A DNA stretch of 64,000 nt from Novosphingobium marinum (lineage in GTDB: Bacteria > Pseudomonadota > Alphaproteobacteria > Sphingomonadales > Sphingomonadaceae), in contig NZ_JACBZF010000001.1 of assembly GCF_013408095.1 (NCBI RefSeq), positions 897,261-961,260 of the forward strand, written 5' to 3'. Positions 37,216-47,036 of this stretch are shown here, piece after piece (the stretch's first letter is position 1; the number at the start of each line of letters is the position of its first letter). A program made the translations under genes and the position numbers. A model generated the notes under the pieces. It saw nothing but the letters and a program-made list of their open reading frames with translations, was not told the origin of the DNA and ran no database searches.

Positions 37216-37884
37216 ATGATCGAGGATGCGACGCGCAACTTTCTTGTGCGACTGGCCGGACAGGAGCCGAAAGACGAAGCCGTCTGGGCCGAGGCGCTCA
37301 CCCACGGCAGCACCGGCGAGCCGCGCGACTACCAGCGGCTTGAATTTCTCGGCGATCGTGTCCTCGGCCTCGTTGTCGCACAATGGCTGTTCGAGAAAAG
37401 CGGCGCGGCGGAAGGAAAGCTCTCGCAGCGCCTGAACGCGCTGGTAAGCAGGGCCATGTGCGCCAGGATCGCGCGCGCACACGAACTCGGCCCGCACATC
37501 CGCCTCGGCAAGCAGGCTCGCGACGACGGCGGGCAGGACAGCGAGAACATCCTGGGAGACGTGATGGAAGCCCTGATCGGCGCCTGCTTCGTCGAGAACG
37601 GCTTCGAAGCGGCGCGCGAGATGGTCCGGGCGCTTTGGGACGAGGAAGTCGAGGGCAAGGCCGGAAGTTCGAAGCACCCCAAGTCGGCGTTGCAGGAGTG
37701 GGCGGCAGGCAACCGGCGCAGGATGCCCGAATATCGTCTCGTCGATCGCTCCGGCCCCGACCATGCCTCGAAGTTCACCGTTGAGGTTGCGGTGAACGGT
37801 GTCGGCGATGCCCGGGCGACCGCATCGAGCAAGCAGGAAGCCGAAACCCAGGCCGCCGCCGAATTCATGAGGAAATTCGCATGA
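37216..37884 (+). CDS. rnc: Ribonuclease III
   Basis: 222 residues. Catalytic RNase III signature RLEFLGDRVLGLVVA and the Mg-binding DVMEALIGACFVENG make up the nuclease domain (about 1-145); the C-terminal dsRNA-binding domain runs from KSALQEWAAGN to QAAAEFMRK. Processes rRNA and structured mRNAs. The ATG is 6 bases after the lepB stop; the stop overlaps era as ATGA. Long in-frame read-through upstream of the ATG is antisense to pgi and lepB and is not real. Confidence 0.96.
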   Translation: MIEDATRNFLVRLAGQEPKDEAVWAEALTHGSTGEPRDYQRLEFLGDRVLGLVVAQWLFEKSGAAEGKLSQRLNALVSRAMCARIARAHELGPHIRLGKQARDDGGQDSENILGDVMEALIGACFVENGFEAAREMVRALWDEEVEGKAGSSKHPKSALQEWAAGNRRRMPEYRLVDRSGPDHASKFTVEVAVNGVGDARATASSKQEAETQAAAEFMRKFA

Positions 37885-38771
37885 CACGATGCGGTCTCGT
37901 CGCCGTGATCGGCGCGCCCAACGCAGGCAAGTCGACGCTCGTCAACGCACTGGTCGGCCAGAAGGTCGCGATCGTCTCGGCCAAGGCGCAGACTACGCGC
38001 GCGCGGCTGATGGGAATCGCGCTTGCCGGCGAAACCCAGATGATCCTCGTCGATACGCCGGGCATCTTCGCGCCGAAGCGCAGGCTCGATCGCGCGATGG
38101 TCTCGGCGGCGTGGGAAGGCGCGCAGGAAGCCGATGCGATCCTGCTGGTGGTCGATCCGGTGAAACAGCGCCGCCACGAACTCCTGCCGCTGATCGAGGC
38201 GCTGAAGGACCGTCCCGAGCGCAAGCTGCTGGCTATCAACAAGGTCGATGCAAGCGCGAAGGAGCCGCTGCTCGAACTGGCGCAGGAACTGGCAGGACTT
38301 GCCTCTTTCGACGAGATTTTCTTCGTATCTGCGTTGACCGGGGACGGCATCGCCGACCTCAGGGACCGTCTGGCCGCCATGATGCCCGAAGGCCCGTGGC
38401 ACTACCCGGAAGACCAGGTCTCCGATGCCAGCGAGCGGCTGCTGGCCGCCGAGATCACCCGTGAGCAGCTGTACCGCCAGCTTCACGAGGAACTGCCCTA
38501 CGACAGTGCGGTGCGGCCCGAAAGCTACACGCAGCGGCGCGACGGATCGGTGGAGATCCGCCAGCAGATCGTGGTCGTGCGCGACAACCAGCGCGCCATC
38601 GTGCTCGGCAAGGGCGGGCAGAAGATCAAGGCGATCGGCGAGGCGGCGCGAAAGGAACTGTCCGAGCTGCTCGGCCAGAAGGTACACCTCTTCCTCCACG
38701 TGAAGGTCGAGGAGAACTGGGCCGAGGCCCGCGACCTCTACGAGGACATCGGGCTCGACTGGGTCAGGTAG
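37881..38771 (+). CDS. era: GTPase Era
   Basis: 296 residues. G domain with GAPNAGKSTLVNAL (G1), DTPGI (G3) and NKVD (G4), then a KH RNA-binding domain around IVLGKGGQKIKAIGEAAR. Binds the 3' end of 16S rRNA during 30S maturation and couples it to growth. Coupled to rnc; converges with topA, nine bases apart. Confidence 0.97.
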   Translation: MTRCGLVAVIGAPNAGKSTLVNALVGQKVAIVSAKAQTTRARLMGIALAGETQMILVDTPGIFAPKRRLDRAMVSAAWEGAQEADAILLVVDPVKQRRHELLPLIEALKDRPERKLLAINKVDASAKEPLLELAQELAGLASFDEIFFVSALTGDGIADLRDRLAAMMPEGPWHYPEDQVSDASERLLAAEITREQLYRQLHEELPYDSAVRPESYTQRRDGSVEIRQQIVVVRDNQRAIVLGKGGQKIKAIGEAARKELSELLGQKVHLFLHVKVEENWAEARDLYEDIGLDWVR

Positions 38772-38780
38772 GCGCGGCCC

Positions 38781-41342
38781 CTATTCGCCGTCCGTCGCTT
38801 TCTTGGTCGCCGCTTCCTTTTTGGCCGGAGCCTTTTTCGCGGCGGTCTTCTTCGGAGCGGCCTTCTTGCGCTTTTTCTTCGCCGGCCCCTTTGCGGCCTT
38901 CTCGTCGATCAGGCGGACCGCCTCTTCCTCGGTCAGGTCTTCGGGCTTGCTGTCTCGCGGCAGCGTGGCGTTGACGTTGCCGTCGGTCACGTAAGGCCCG
39001 TACCGGCCCGACATCAGCCTGATCTCGCCGCCGCTGGTCGGATGGGCACCGAAGGTCTTGATCGGCTCGGCCTTCTGCCGCCCGCGCCCGCCCTTCTGCG
39101 CCGCTTCCGCAAGCATGGTTACGGCCGCGTTCATCCCGGTATCGAAGACGTCGCGCGTCGACTGGAGACGCGCATACTTGCCATCGTGCCTGAGGTATGG
39201 GCCGTAACGCCCTATGTTCGCTTCGATGTCGCTGCCCGTTTCCGGATGCTGCCCGACGATGCGCGGCAGGCTGAGAAGCTTCACCGCCCAGTCGAGCGTC
39301 AGCTCGTCGATATCCTTCGGGATCGAGGAGCGTGCCGCTTCCTTGCCCTCGCCCATCTGAACGTAGGGGCCGAACCGCCCGGTCTTGCGCATGATCGGCT
39401 CGCCCGTTTCCGGGTGCTTGCCGATTTCGCCATCGTCGGCACTTGCCTCCGGACCTCCGGGCTGTGCGAACTTGCGAGTGTACTTGCACTCAGGATAGTT
39501 CGAACAGGCGATGAACGCGCCGTACCGTCCGCCGCGCAGCGACAGCTTGCCATCGGCGCATTGCGGGCAGGCGCGAGGATCGGTGCCGTCGTCCTTCGGC
39601 GGGAACAGGTACTCGGACAGGAACTCGTCGAGCGCCTCGGTCACTTCGGAGGGCATGCGCTCCATGACCTCGTCCGACTTCGGCTTGAAATCGCGCCAGA
39701 AGGCATCGAGCACAGCCTTCCACGCGGCCCTGCCACCCGAAACGTCGTCGAGTTCGTCCTCCAGCCCCGCAGTAAAGTCGTAAGCCACGTAGGTGGGGAA
39801 GAAACGCTCCAGAAATGCTGTCAGCAGTCGCCCCGATTCCTCTGCAAAGAAACGGTTTTTCTCGGTGCGTACATAGTCGCGGTCCTTGAGGACCTGGATC
39901 GTGGCTGCATAGGTCGAGGGCCGGCCGATGCCCAGCTCCTCGAGCCGCTTCACCAGCGAGGCCTCCGAATAGCGCGGCGGCGGCTGGGTAAAGTGCTGGT
40001 TGGCATCGACGCCCTTCTTTGCCGGCGCATCGCCCTTCGAAAGCGCGGGTAGCAGGCCGCTGTCCTCATCGCCGTCCTTGCCCGAACCCTTGTCGTCCAG
40101 GCCCTCCTCGTAGACCGCGAGGAAGCCCGGGAACTTCACTACCTGCCCGGTCGCGCGCAATTCGTGCCGGCCCGTGCCATCGCGCATGGTCACGGTGGTG
40201 CGCTCGATGCTGGCGGATGCCATCTGGCTCGCCATCGCACGCTTGAAGATCAGGTCGTAGAGCCGCGCCTCGTCTCCCGAACCGTGACGGTCCTTGGTGA
40301 ATTCGGTAGGCCGGATCGCCTCGTGCGCTTCCTGGGCATTCTTCGCCTTGGTGCTGTAATGCCTCGGTTTTTCGGGAAGGTAGTGCCCGTCGTAGCGGTC
40401 GCTGATCGCCTTGCGCGCGGCCGAGATTGCCGAGGGGTCCATCTGGACGCCATCGGTTCGCATGTAGGTGATCGCGCCCGCCTCGTAGAGCGTCTGGGCA
40501 ACGCGCATCGTGTGGCTTGCAGAAAAGCCGAGCTTGCGCGCAGCCTCCTGCTGCAGCGTCGAGGTGGTGAACGGCGGCTGCGGGTTACGCCGGGTCGGCC
40601 TGGTCTCGACATCCTCGACCTTGAACGCGCCGCTCTCGACGGCCGCCTTCGCGCGCTGTGCCGTGCCCTCCTCACCGATGCTCAGCCGCTCGAGCTTCTC
40701 GCCCTCGAAGCGCACGAGGCGCGCGTCGAACGCGGTGCCGTCCTGTTCGAGATGGGCTACCACCGACCAGTATTCCTGCGGCCTGAACGCCTCGATCTCG
40801 CGCTCGCGGTCGACGATCAGGCGCAGCGCCACCGACTGCACCCGCCCCGCGCTCTTCGCACCGGGAAGCTTGCGCCACAGGACCGGCGAAAGCGTGAAGC
40901 CGAACAGGTAGTCGAGCGCGCGGCGCGCCAGGTACGCATCGATCAGGTCCTGATCGAGCTCGCGCGGCTTCGCCATCGCGGACGTGACCGCATCCTTGGT
41001 GATCGCGTTGAACGTCACGCGCCGCACGTCCTTGGGCAGCGCGCGGCGCTTGCCGAGCAGTTCCTGAACGTGCCACGAAATCGCCTCGCCCTCGCGGTCG
41101 GGGTCGGTGGCGAGGATCAGGCTGTCGGCGCTCTTGGCCGCGTCGGTGATCGCGCGGACCTGCTTCTGCTTGTCGCCGTATAGCTCCCAGTCCATCGCGA
41201 AGTCCTCGTCCGGGCGGACCGAGCCGTCCTTGGGCGGCAGGTCGCGGACGTGACCGTACGAAGCGAGGACCTTGTAGTCCTTGCCGAGGTACTTCTCGAT
41301 TGTTTTCGCCTTCGCGGGCGATTCGACGATGACCAGTTGCAT
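38781..41342 (-). CDS. topA: DNA topoisomerase I
   Basis: 853 residues, type IA. TOPRIM at the start (MQLVIVESPAKAKTIEKYLG, ATDPDREGEAISWH), active-site Tyr in AITYMRTDGVQM, and GAKSAGRVQSVALRLI. After the core come a C4 zinc-finger module (CPQCADGKL to CSNYPECKY) and several topo C-terminal repeats with GRYGPYL/V. The last 50 residues are almost only Lys, Ala, Pro and Thr, a histone H1-like tail common in alphaproteobacterial TopA. Relaxes negative supercoils. dprA stop is 66 bases upstream. Confidence 0.97.
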   Translation of the reverse strand: MQLVIVESPAKAKTIEKYLGKDYKVLASYGHVRDLPPKDGSVRPDEDFAMDWELYGDKQKQVRAITDAAKSADSLILATDPDREGEAISWHVQELLGKRRALPKDVRRVTFNAITKDAVTSAMAKPRELDQDLIDAYLARRALDYLFGFTLSPVLWRKLPGAKSAGRVQSVALRLIVDREREIEAFRPQEYWSVVAHLEQDGTAFDARLVRFEGEKLERLSIGEEGTAQRAKAAVESGAFKVEDVETRPTRRNPQPPFTTSTLQQEAARKLGFSASHTMRVAQTLYEAGAITYMRTDGVQMDPSAISAARKAISDRYDGHYLPEKPRHYSTKAKNAQEAHEAIRPTEFTKDRHGSGDEARLYDLIFKRAMASQMASASIERTTVTMRDGTGRHELRATGQVVKFPGFLAVYEEGLDDKGSGKDGDEDSGLLPALSKGDAPAKKGVDANQHFTQPPPRYSEASLVKRLEELGIGRPSTYAATIQVLKDRDYVRTEKNRFFAEESGRLLTAFLERFFPTYVAYDFTAGLEDELDDVSGGRAAWKAVLDAFWRDFKPKSDEVMERMPSEVTEALDEFLSEYLFPPKDDGTDPRACPQCADGKLSLRGGRYGAFIACSNYPECKYTRKFAQPGGPEASADDGEIGKHPETGEPIMRKTGRFGPYVQMGEGKEAARSSIPKDIDELTLDWAVKLLSLPRIVGQHPETGSDIEANIGRYGPYLRHDGKYARLQSTRDVFDTGMNAAVTMLAEAAQKGGRGRQKAEPIKTFGAHPTSGGEIRLMSGRYGPYVTDGNVNATLPRDSKPEDLTEEEAVRLIDEKAAKGPAKKKRKKAAPKKTAAKKAPAKKEAATKKATDGE

Positions 41343-41408
41343 TGTGTTCCGGAAAGATCCCTTACGCGTGTACGCACGTACGAGGGTGGGAACGCACCGC
41401 CCGTTTCG

Positions 41409-42512
41409 TCAAGAGGAGAGCGAAACTCTACCGCCGGCATGGCGCACGAGGCGACCGGCGATCTCGAGTTCGAGCAGGGCAAGCTGGACCGCCGCCGCGC
41501 CCTCGCCCGACTGGCGGATGATCTCGTCGACGAACACGGGCGCGGTGGTGAGCAGCCCGGCAATATCGGCGGGCCCCTCGTCCGCGACGGGTGCATCTTC
41601 CGGAATCCATGTCGGCACCGCTTCGCGAAAGGTGGATCGCCGCGCCCCGTCGAAGCCCGTGAGCAACTCGATGACGTCCTCGGGCGACTGTACCAGGATC
41701 GCGCCGTCGCGGATGAGCTGGTTGCACCCCCGGCTGCGCGAATCGAGCGGCGATCCGGGTATCGCCATCACCTCGCGCCCGGCCTCGCCGGCAAGCCGCG
41801 CGGTAATGAGCGAGCCCGATTTGGGCGCGGCCTCGACGACGAGCGTACCCGCGGCGAGCCCGGCGATGATGCGGTTGCGCGAAGGAAAATGGCGCGCAAG
41901 CGGTTCGGTGCCGGGGGGTTGTTCGGCGACAAGCAGACCTTCGCTCGCCACCTGTTCCTGCAAGTCCGCGTGCTCGGGAGGATAGGCGATGTCGATGCCG
42001 CTGGCGATCACGCCGACGGTGCCGCCACCGCCCGAACCCGCAGACAGCGCGCCGCGATGCGCAGCACCGTCGATGCCGCGCGCGAGCCCCGACACGACCG
42101 CGAAGCCCTCTTCGGCCAGCGCAGTGGCCAAATCCCGTGCCAGCTTGACGGCCGCCGCCGAGCAGTTCCGCGCACCGACCATCGCAACGGCGGGCCTCCC
42201 CGCAACCGAAACGTCGCCGCGCACGGTGAGGATCGGCGGAGCGCTCTCGATTTCAGCGAGCGGCGGAGGATACTCGGGCGAACCGAGGAAAAGGTAGCGC
42301 GCTCCCGCTTTCTTCACCGCAGCGATCTCGTCCTCGATCCGGTCGGCGGGCGCGGCGCGATAGGCCTTGCCGCCACGCGCCGCGAGGTCGGGCAACGCAT
42401 CGAGCGCGTTCGCCGCGTTTCCGAAGCGGGCAAGGAGCTGTCGATAGCTTACCGGCCCGATATTCGGCGAGCGCAGCAGCCGGATGCGGGCGAAGGCCTC
42501 GTCGCGCGTCAT
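41409..42512 (-). CDS. dprA: DNA-processing protein DprA
   Basis: 367 residues. The Rossmann-like DprA core reads VAMVGARNCSAAA, VVSGLARGIDGAAHRGAL, GTVGVIASGIDIAYP and HFPSRNRIIAGLA; a winged-helix domain follows. Loads RecA on incoming single-stranded DNA during natural transformation. I chose the ATG at 42512; a TTG at 42530 that overlaps the plsY stop (TTGA) would add six residues and give coupling. Presence alone does not prove competence. Confidence 0.93.
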   Translation of the reverse strand: MTRDEAFARIRLLRSPNIGPVSYRQLLARFGNAANALDALPDLAARGGKAYRAAPADRIEDEIAAVKKAGARYLFLGSPEYPPPLAEIESAPPILTVRGDVSVAGRPAVAMVGARNCSAAAVKLARDLATALAEEGFAVVSGLARGIDGAAHRGALSAGSGGGGTVGVIASGIDIAYPPEHADLQEQVASEGLLVAEQPPGTEPLARHFPSRNRIIAGLAAGTLVVEAAPKSGSLITARLAGEAGREVMAIPGSPLDSRSRGCNQLIRDGAILVQSPEDVIELLTGFDGARRSTFREAVPTWIPEDAPVADEGPADIAGLLTTAPVFVDEIIRQSGEGAAAVQLALLELEIAGRLVRHAGGRVSLSS

Positions 42513-42526
42513 CGTAGTCTGCTCGC

Positions 42527-43111
42527 TCAAGGTCCGGATCCTCCGACGCGGGGCTCGGTGCCGGCGCGAATACGCGCGATGTTGGCCCGATGAAGAACGA
42601 CCACGGCCAGCGCGATCAGTGCGAGCACCGACACGAAGCGGGCGTGCCCGGTCGCGGCAGCGGCAAGCGGCGCGACGATCGCGGCGGTCATCCCGGCCAG
42701 CGAGGAAATACGCGTAATCGCCAGCATCGCGAGCCAGACGAGCGCGTAGGCGATGCCCACCGGCCAGGCGAGGCCGAGGGATATGCCCGCCGTGGTCGCA
42801 ACACCCTTGCCTCCCCGAAGGCGCAGCCACACAGGAAAGCAATGGCCGAGGAAGGCACCGCCCGCCGCGAATGAGACGAACTCGGGAAACCACTGCCAGG
42901 CAAGAAACACCGCGAAGTACCCCTTGGCGAGATCGAGCAGCAGGGTGGCCGCGGCCAGGCCCTTGCGCCCCGTCCGCAGCACATTCGTCGCGCCGATGTT
43001 GCCCGAACCGATCTTGCGCAGGTCGCCCGTGCCGGTGATCCGGGTGAGGAGCAAGCCGAAGGGGATCGAGCCGAGTGCGTACCCGGTGAGCAGGGCCAAG
43101 AGCCAGTCCAT
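42527..43111 (-). CDS. plsY: Glycerol-3-phosphate acyltransferase PlsY
   Basis: 194 residues, about five membrane helices. Family motifs: GSIPFGLLLTR, GSGNIGATNVLR, and LRGGKGVATTAGI followed by HRANIARIRAGTE. Transfers an acyl group from acyl-phosphate to glycerol-3-phosphate to start phospholipid synthesis. Upstream of dprA on the minus strand and divergent from murI. Confidence 0.95.
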   Translation of the reverse strand: MDWLLALLTGYALGSIPFGLLLTRITGTGDLRKIGSGNIGATNVLRTGRKGLAAATLLLDLAKGYFAVFLAWQWFPEFVSFAAGGAFLGHCFPVWLRLRGGKGVATTAGISLGLAWPVGIAYALVWLAMLAITRISSLAGMTAAIVAPLAAAATGHARFVSVLALIALAVVVLHRANIARIRAGTEPRVGGSGP

Positions 43112-43221
43112 TCCGATTCCCTAAACCGATTCGAAGAGAATAGCGAAGCCTGCGGATTCCCTTTTGCGCATCGAGGCCCTAAGAGGCGACGGAGGATGCG
43201 AGCGAACGGAATTTCAGGCCC

Positions 43222-44028
43222 TTGAACGACAGCATTGACCCCGCATCGCCTATCCTCCTGTTCGACTCCGGTGTCGGTGGCCTTTCCGTTCTCGCGGAAG
43301 TTCGCAGCCTCATTCCGCAGGCCCCGGTCATCTATGTCGCGGACAACGGCGGCCTGCCCTACGGCACCAAGACCGAAGCGCAGGTCGCGGCCCGGGTCGC
43401 GGGGCTGCTTGGACGGCTGACCGAGCGCTATCGCCCCCGCCTTGCCTGCATCGCCTGCAACACCGCATCGACGATCGCGCTGGGGATGGTGCGCGAGGTG
43501 CTGCACGTGCCGATCGTCGGAACCGTGCCCGCCATCAAGCCCGCCGCCGCCCTGACGCGCTCCGGCACGATAGGACTGCTCGGCACCGAGGCGACGATCC
43601 GGCAAGCCTACGTCGACAATCTCGAGCATGAATTTGCGCAAGGGAAATCGCTGCTTCGCCATGCAGCCCCCGAACTTGTCGAGGCGGCCGAAGCGTCGCT
43701 GCGCGGGGTCGAAGCCGATCCTGACGTATTCAAGCGAGCCGTTGCAGGCCTGCGCAGCCAGCCTGGCGGGGACGAGATCGATACGGTCGTGCTCGCCTGC
43801 ACGCACTTCCCGCTGGTCGAGGGCCAGCTTGCCTCGGCCTTTGGCGACGGCATCGTGTTCGTGCATGGTGCCAAGGGCATAGCCCGCCGGATCGCTTCGC
43901 TGACGCAGGGACAGGATTTCGCGCGCAAAAAGCCCGATTTGCTGGTATTCACGGCGGACGGCGGAGAAGAATCCGCGTTGCTCGAAACCGCAAGGCGGTA
44001 CGGTTTGGAGAGGACCGAAACGATTTGA
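43222..44028 (+). CDS. murI: Glutamate racemase
   Basis: 268 residues; makes D-glutamate for peptidoglycan. The substrate Asp-Ser in LLFDSGVGGLSVL, first catalytic Cys in CIACNTASTIAL and second in VLACTHFPLVE are present. The only usable start is TTG at 43222: a TAA lies in frame 40 bases upstream and the next in-frame ATG falls deep in the domain. No good Shine-Dalgarno sequence is visible, so expression may be low. The stop overlaps the next gene as TTGA. Confidence 0.93.
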   Translation: MNDSIDPASPILLFDSGVGGLSVLAEVRSLIPQAPVIYVADNGGLPYGTKTEAQVAARVAGLLGRLTERYRPRLACIACNTASTIALGMVREVLHVPIVGTVPAIKPAAALTRSGTIGLLGTEATIRQAYVDNLEHEFAQGKSLLRHAAPELVEAAEASLRGVEADPDVFKRAVAGLRSQPGGDEIDTVVLACTHFPLVEGQLASAFGDGIVFVHGAKGIARRIASLTQGQDFARKKPDLLVFTADGGEESALLETARRYGLERTETI

Positions 44029-44825
44029 CCAAGCGCTTCAACGTCTGGCTTCTGGCGGCGCTGATCGTAATCGTTCCTGCATATTTTATCGTGTTTCTCG
44101 ACAAGCGCGCAAGCGAGGTCGAACTTCCGCGAATTACGCTAGCCGATCTGCGCGAAGTCGCAGCGCTTCCTGGTGGCGAACTGCCCGTGTCCCTGCGCGT
44201 GGAACGAACCCGCACCGAAAACGAGATGGGAAACATCGTAGCTGCCGGAGCCGGTTTGCGTTTCGACAAGCTGTCCGAGATGGCCTTCCTGGCAAGCTTC
44301 GAGGACCGCGCGCCCGTCGTCGTCGAGACCAGCGGCGAGGCGGCGGGCGACCCGGGCAATCCGGTTTCGCGCGAACGCCTCGAGATCGCGCGTGCGTCGT
44401 CGCAGGCAGTTTTCCGCCTGGATTCCGTGCAGTCCGACGATCGCCTCGACGCCGTGGCGCCCGGCGTGGTCCTGATCAGGACGGATGCCCCCTCGCAAGG
44501 CAACGCGATGGCATACGTGCGGCTTCGCGACGGGCGCGAATACCTCCTGGCAGGCGATGTCGCGCCGCTGTCGATAAGCTGGATGCAGGCGCGTCCTCCG
44601 GCGCGGTACGTCGACCTGTTCCGCTCGGAAATCGACCGCTCTGCCACGCTCGCATGGCTGCGCTGGATCAGGCGGCTGAAGGCCGAAAACCCGCAGGTCC
44701 GCATCATCGCCGGCCGCGATTTCGGACGCGTCGTATCGCCGAAGACGAAGACCGGGATCGGCTATCCATTCCCGCAACCGGAAGCATCGGAAAAGGCGCT
44801 GGAAATGCGCGAGGCGATCCGGTAA
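44025..44825 (+). CDS. Membrane-anchored protein of unknown function
   Basis: 266 residues from a TTG that overlaps the murI stop (TTGA). An N-terminal anchor ([20 protein letters not shown]) is followed by a soluble, probably periplasmic domain. The stretch [20 protein letters not shown] resembles the C-terminal strand of metallo-beta-lactamase folds with its metal-binding Asp, but no HxHxDH motif is present, so catalysis is doubtful. It lies between murI and hemA; I do not recognise the family. Confidence 0.75.
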   Translation: MTKRFNVWLLAALIVIVPAYFIVFLDKRASEVELPRITLADLREVAALPGGELPVSLRVERTRTENEMGNIVAAGAGLRFDKLSEMAFLASFEDRAPVVVETSGEAAGDPGNPVSRERLEIARASSQAVFRLDSVQSDDRLDAVAPGVVLIRTDAPSQGNAMAYVRLRDGREYLLAGDVAPLSISWMQARPPARYVDLFRSEIDRSATLAWLRWIRRLKAENPQVRIIAGRDFGRVVSPKTKTGIGYPFPQPEASEKALEMREAIR

Positions 44826-44883
44826 TGCGCAGCCGATGAGCCAGCCGCGCGGGGCGCGAAGGCACAGCAATGGACTGCCGACA

Positions 44884-46098
44884 GTGAATTACGATCAGGT
44901 TTTCGACCAGGCCATCGAGCGCTTGCATGCCGAAGGACGGTACCGCGTCTTCATCGACATCCTGCGCAACAAGGGCGCTTTCCCCAATGCACGCTGCTTT
45001 GCGGGTCACAACGGGCCGAAACCGATCACCGTCTGGTGTTCGAACGACTACCTCGCGATGGGCCAGCACCCGAAGGTGGTCGCCGCCATGGAAGAGGCGC
45101 TCCACGACGTGGGCGCCGGATCGGGCGGAACGCGCAACATCGGCGGCAACACGCACTACCACATCGAGCTGGAGCGCGAACTTGCCGATCTGCACGGCAA
45201 GCAGGGCGCGCTGCTCTTCACCAGCGGCTACGTCTCGAACGACGCGACCCTGTCCACGCTGGCCAAGCTGCTGCCGGGCTGCGTCATCTTCTCCGACGAG
45301 CTGAACCACGCGTCGATGATCGCGGGCATCCGCAATTCGGGTTGCGAGAAACGCGTGTTCCGTCACAACGACGTCGGACACCTCGAAGAATTGCTCGCCG
45401 CCGAGGATCCCGACCGGCCCAAGCTGATCGCGTTCGAGAGCGTCTATTCGATGGACGGCGACGTGGCACCAATTCACGACATCTGCGACCTTGCCGACAA
45501 GTACAATGCGCTGACCTATATTGACGAGGTCCACGCGGTCGGCATGTACGGCCCGCGCGGCGGCGGCATTTCCGAACGCGACGAGGCCGCGCACCGCATC
45601 GACATCATCGAGGGTACGCTGGGCAAGGCGTTCGGTGTCATGGGCGGCTACGTCGCCGCCGACACGCGGATCATCGACGTCATCCGATCCTATGCGCCGG
45701 GGTTCATCTTCACCACCTCGCTTTCGCCGGTACTCGTCGCGGGCGTGCTCGCCTCGGTCCGCCACCTCAAGCAATCGAGCGAGGAACGCGACGGGCAGCA
45801 GGCGGCGGCCAAGGCGCTGAAGGCGATGTTCCGCGAAGCCGGCCTGCCGGTGACGGATTCGACCACACACATCGTGCCGTTGATGGTCGGCGATCCGGTC
45901 ATGGCCAAGCGGATCAGCGACATCCTGCTTGCCGAGTACGGCGTCTACGTGCAGCCGATCAACTTCCCGACCGTTCCGCGCGGTACCGAGCGCCTGCGCT
46001 TCACGCCCGGTCCGGCCCACACTCCGGAAATGATGCGGGAACTGACAGAAGCGCTCGTCGAGATCTGGGACCGGATGGAAATGAAGCTGGCCGCCTGA
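44884..46098 (+). CDS. hemA: 5-aminolevulinate synthase
   Basis: 404 residues; condenses glycine with succinyl-CoA to ALA (C4 haem pathway, characteristic of alphaproteobacteria). Typical start [20 protein letters not shown], the [13 protein letters not shown] loop, [15 protein letters not shown] and the PLP Lys in [15 protein letters not shown] chose the GTG at 44884 from alignment to the family start; an ATG at 44836 would add 16 unusual residues. Neither has a strong ribosome site. Converges with the universal stress gene, 13 bases apart. Confidence 0.95.
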   Translation: MNYDQVFDQAIERLHAEGRYRVFIDILRNKGAFPNARCFAGHNGPKPITVWCSNDYLAMGQHPKVVAAMEEALHDVGAGSGGTRNIGGNTHYHIELERELADLHGKQGALLFTSGYVSNDATLSTLAKLLPGCVIFSDELNHASMIAGIRNSGCEKRVFRHNDVGHLEELLAAEDPDRPKLIAFESVYSMDGDVAPIHDICDLADKYNALTYIDEVHAVGMYGPRGGGISERDEAAHRIDIIEGTLGKAFGVMGGYVAADTRIIDVIRSYAPGFIFTTSLSPVLVAGVLASVRHLKQSSEERDGQQAAAKALKAMFREAGLPVTDSTTHIVPLMVGDPVMAKRISDILLAEYGVYVQPINFPTVPRGTERLRFTPGPAHTPEMMRELTEALVEIWDRMEMKLAA

Positions 46099-46111
46099 CG
46101 GCGGCGTCCGA

Positions 46112-46933
46112 TCAGTCCCTGGCCGGCACCATCAGCGTATCGGCCGGTACCGTCTGCAACAGCGTGCTTGCCGTGCTGCCGAGCGTAAGGTCGCGCAGGC
46201 CGCCCTGCCCGTGCGAGCTGAGCGCGACGAGATCATACTCGTCCTCTTCCACCGCATCGGCCACGGCCTTGTCCACGGGTCCGTAGGCGATCTTCCCGGT
46301 GATCCGCTCGCCAAGCGCCGCGACGATGTCCGGATCGGAGAGAAATTCATCGAGTTCGCGCTGGTTCGATTCCTTGGCATCGTCCTTCACGTAGTCGGCG
46401 GTCTGCCAGCCTTCATAGGGCACGTGATAGGCGTGGAGGACGTGGATCGTCGTCTTCGGGAACAGCCTGGCAGCAGCGATCAGCGCCTCCTTGGAATGCT
46501 TCGAGAAGTCGCTGGGCACAAGAATCTTGCGATAGTCCTCGTGCGGGCGCTGCTTGACGACGATGACCGGTGCTTTGGCATTCCTGATGACGTGATCCAC
46601 GGCGGTGCCGAGAAAATAGTCACGCAAGTCGTTGTAGCGCGCCACCGCGACGACGATCACGTAGGCACCCTGATCGTCGGCTGCCTGACAGATAGCCTTG
46701 GGAGGCGATCCGTGGGCCAGGATGATGTCCACCTCGTCCTCGCCCAGCGGCATTGCATCACGGACCTGAGCGATGGTCCGTTCTTCGTGCTCGGCCGACG
46801 CGCTGTCGGGATCGACGACATGGACAACCTTGACCGGCCGCCCCGTCTTGCGACCCAGTCGCACCGCCCGGTCGACCGCGCGATCGCTTCGCGAATGAAG
46901 ATCGGTGGCAACGACGATCGGGCCTGCGGTCAT
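46112..46933 (-). CDS. Tandem universal stress protein
   Basis: 273 residues with two Usp domains (about 1-130 and 135-273). The second carries the ATP-binding-type pattern SSHGQGGLRDLTLGSTASTLL; the first has VARYNDLRDYFLGTAVDHVI, a degenerate version. Starts MTAGPIVVATDLH. AGGAGG lies close before the ATG. Such tandem proteins help survival under energy or oxidative stress; partner unknown. It lies about 100 bases downstream of the ornithine decarboxylase gene. Confidence 0.9.
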   Translation of the reverse strand: MTAGPIVVATDLHSRSDRAVDRAVRLGRKTGRPVKVVHVVDPDSASAEHEERTIAQVRDAMPLGEDEVDIILAHGSPPKAICQAADDQGAYVIVVAVARYNDLRDYFLGTAVDHVIRNAKAPVIVVKQRPHEDYRKILVPSDFSKHSKEALIAAARLFPKTTIHVLHAYHVPYEGWQTADYVKDDAKESNQRELDEFLSDPDIVAALGERITGKIAYGPVDKAVADAVEEDEYDLVALSSHGQGGLRDLTLGSTASTLLQTVPADTLMVPARD

Positions 46934-47036
46934 GGACGGTCCTCCTGTTCCGGTTCAGGCCGCAAGGTGCCCGGATCGGAACAGGAATCAACCGTTTTCC
47001 GGCAATTCTCCGGAAAGCACAGGCCCGAATCCGAGC

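Noticed and set aside
46996..47016. Hairpin TTTCCGG/CCGGAAA downstream of ornithine decarboxylase as terminator
   Set aside because: No T run follows on the minus strand and the stem is only 7 bp; not enough for a terminator call.
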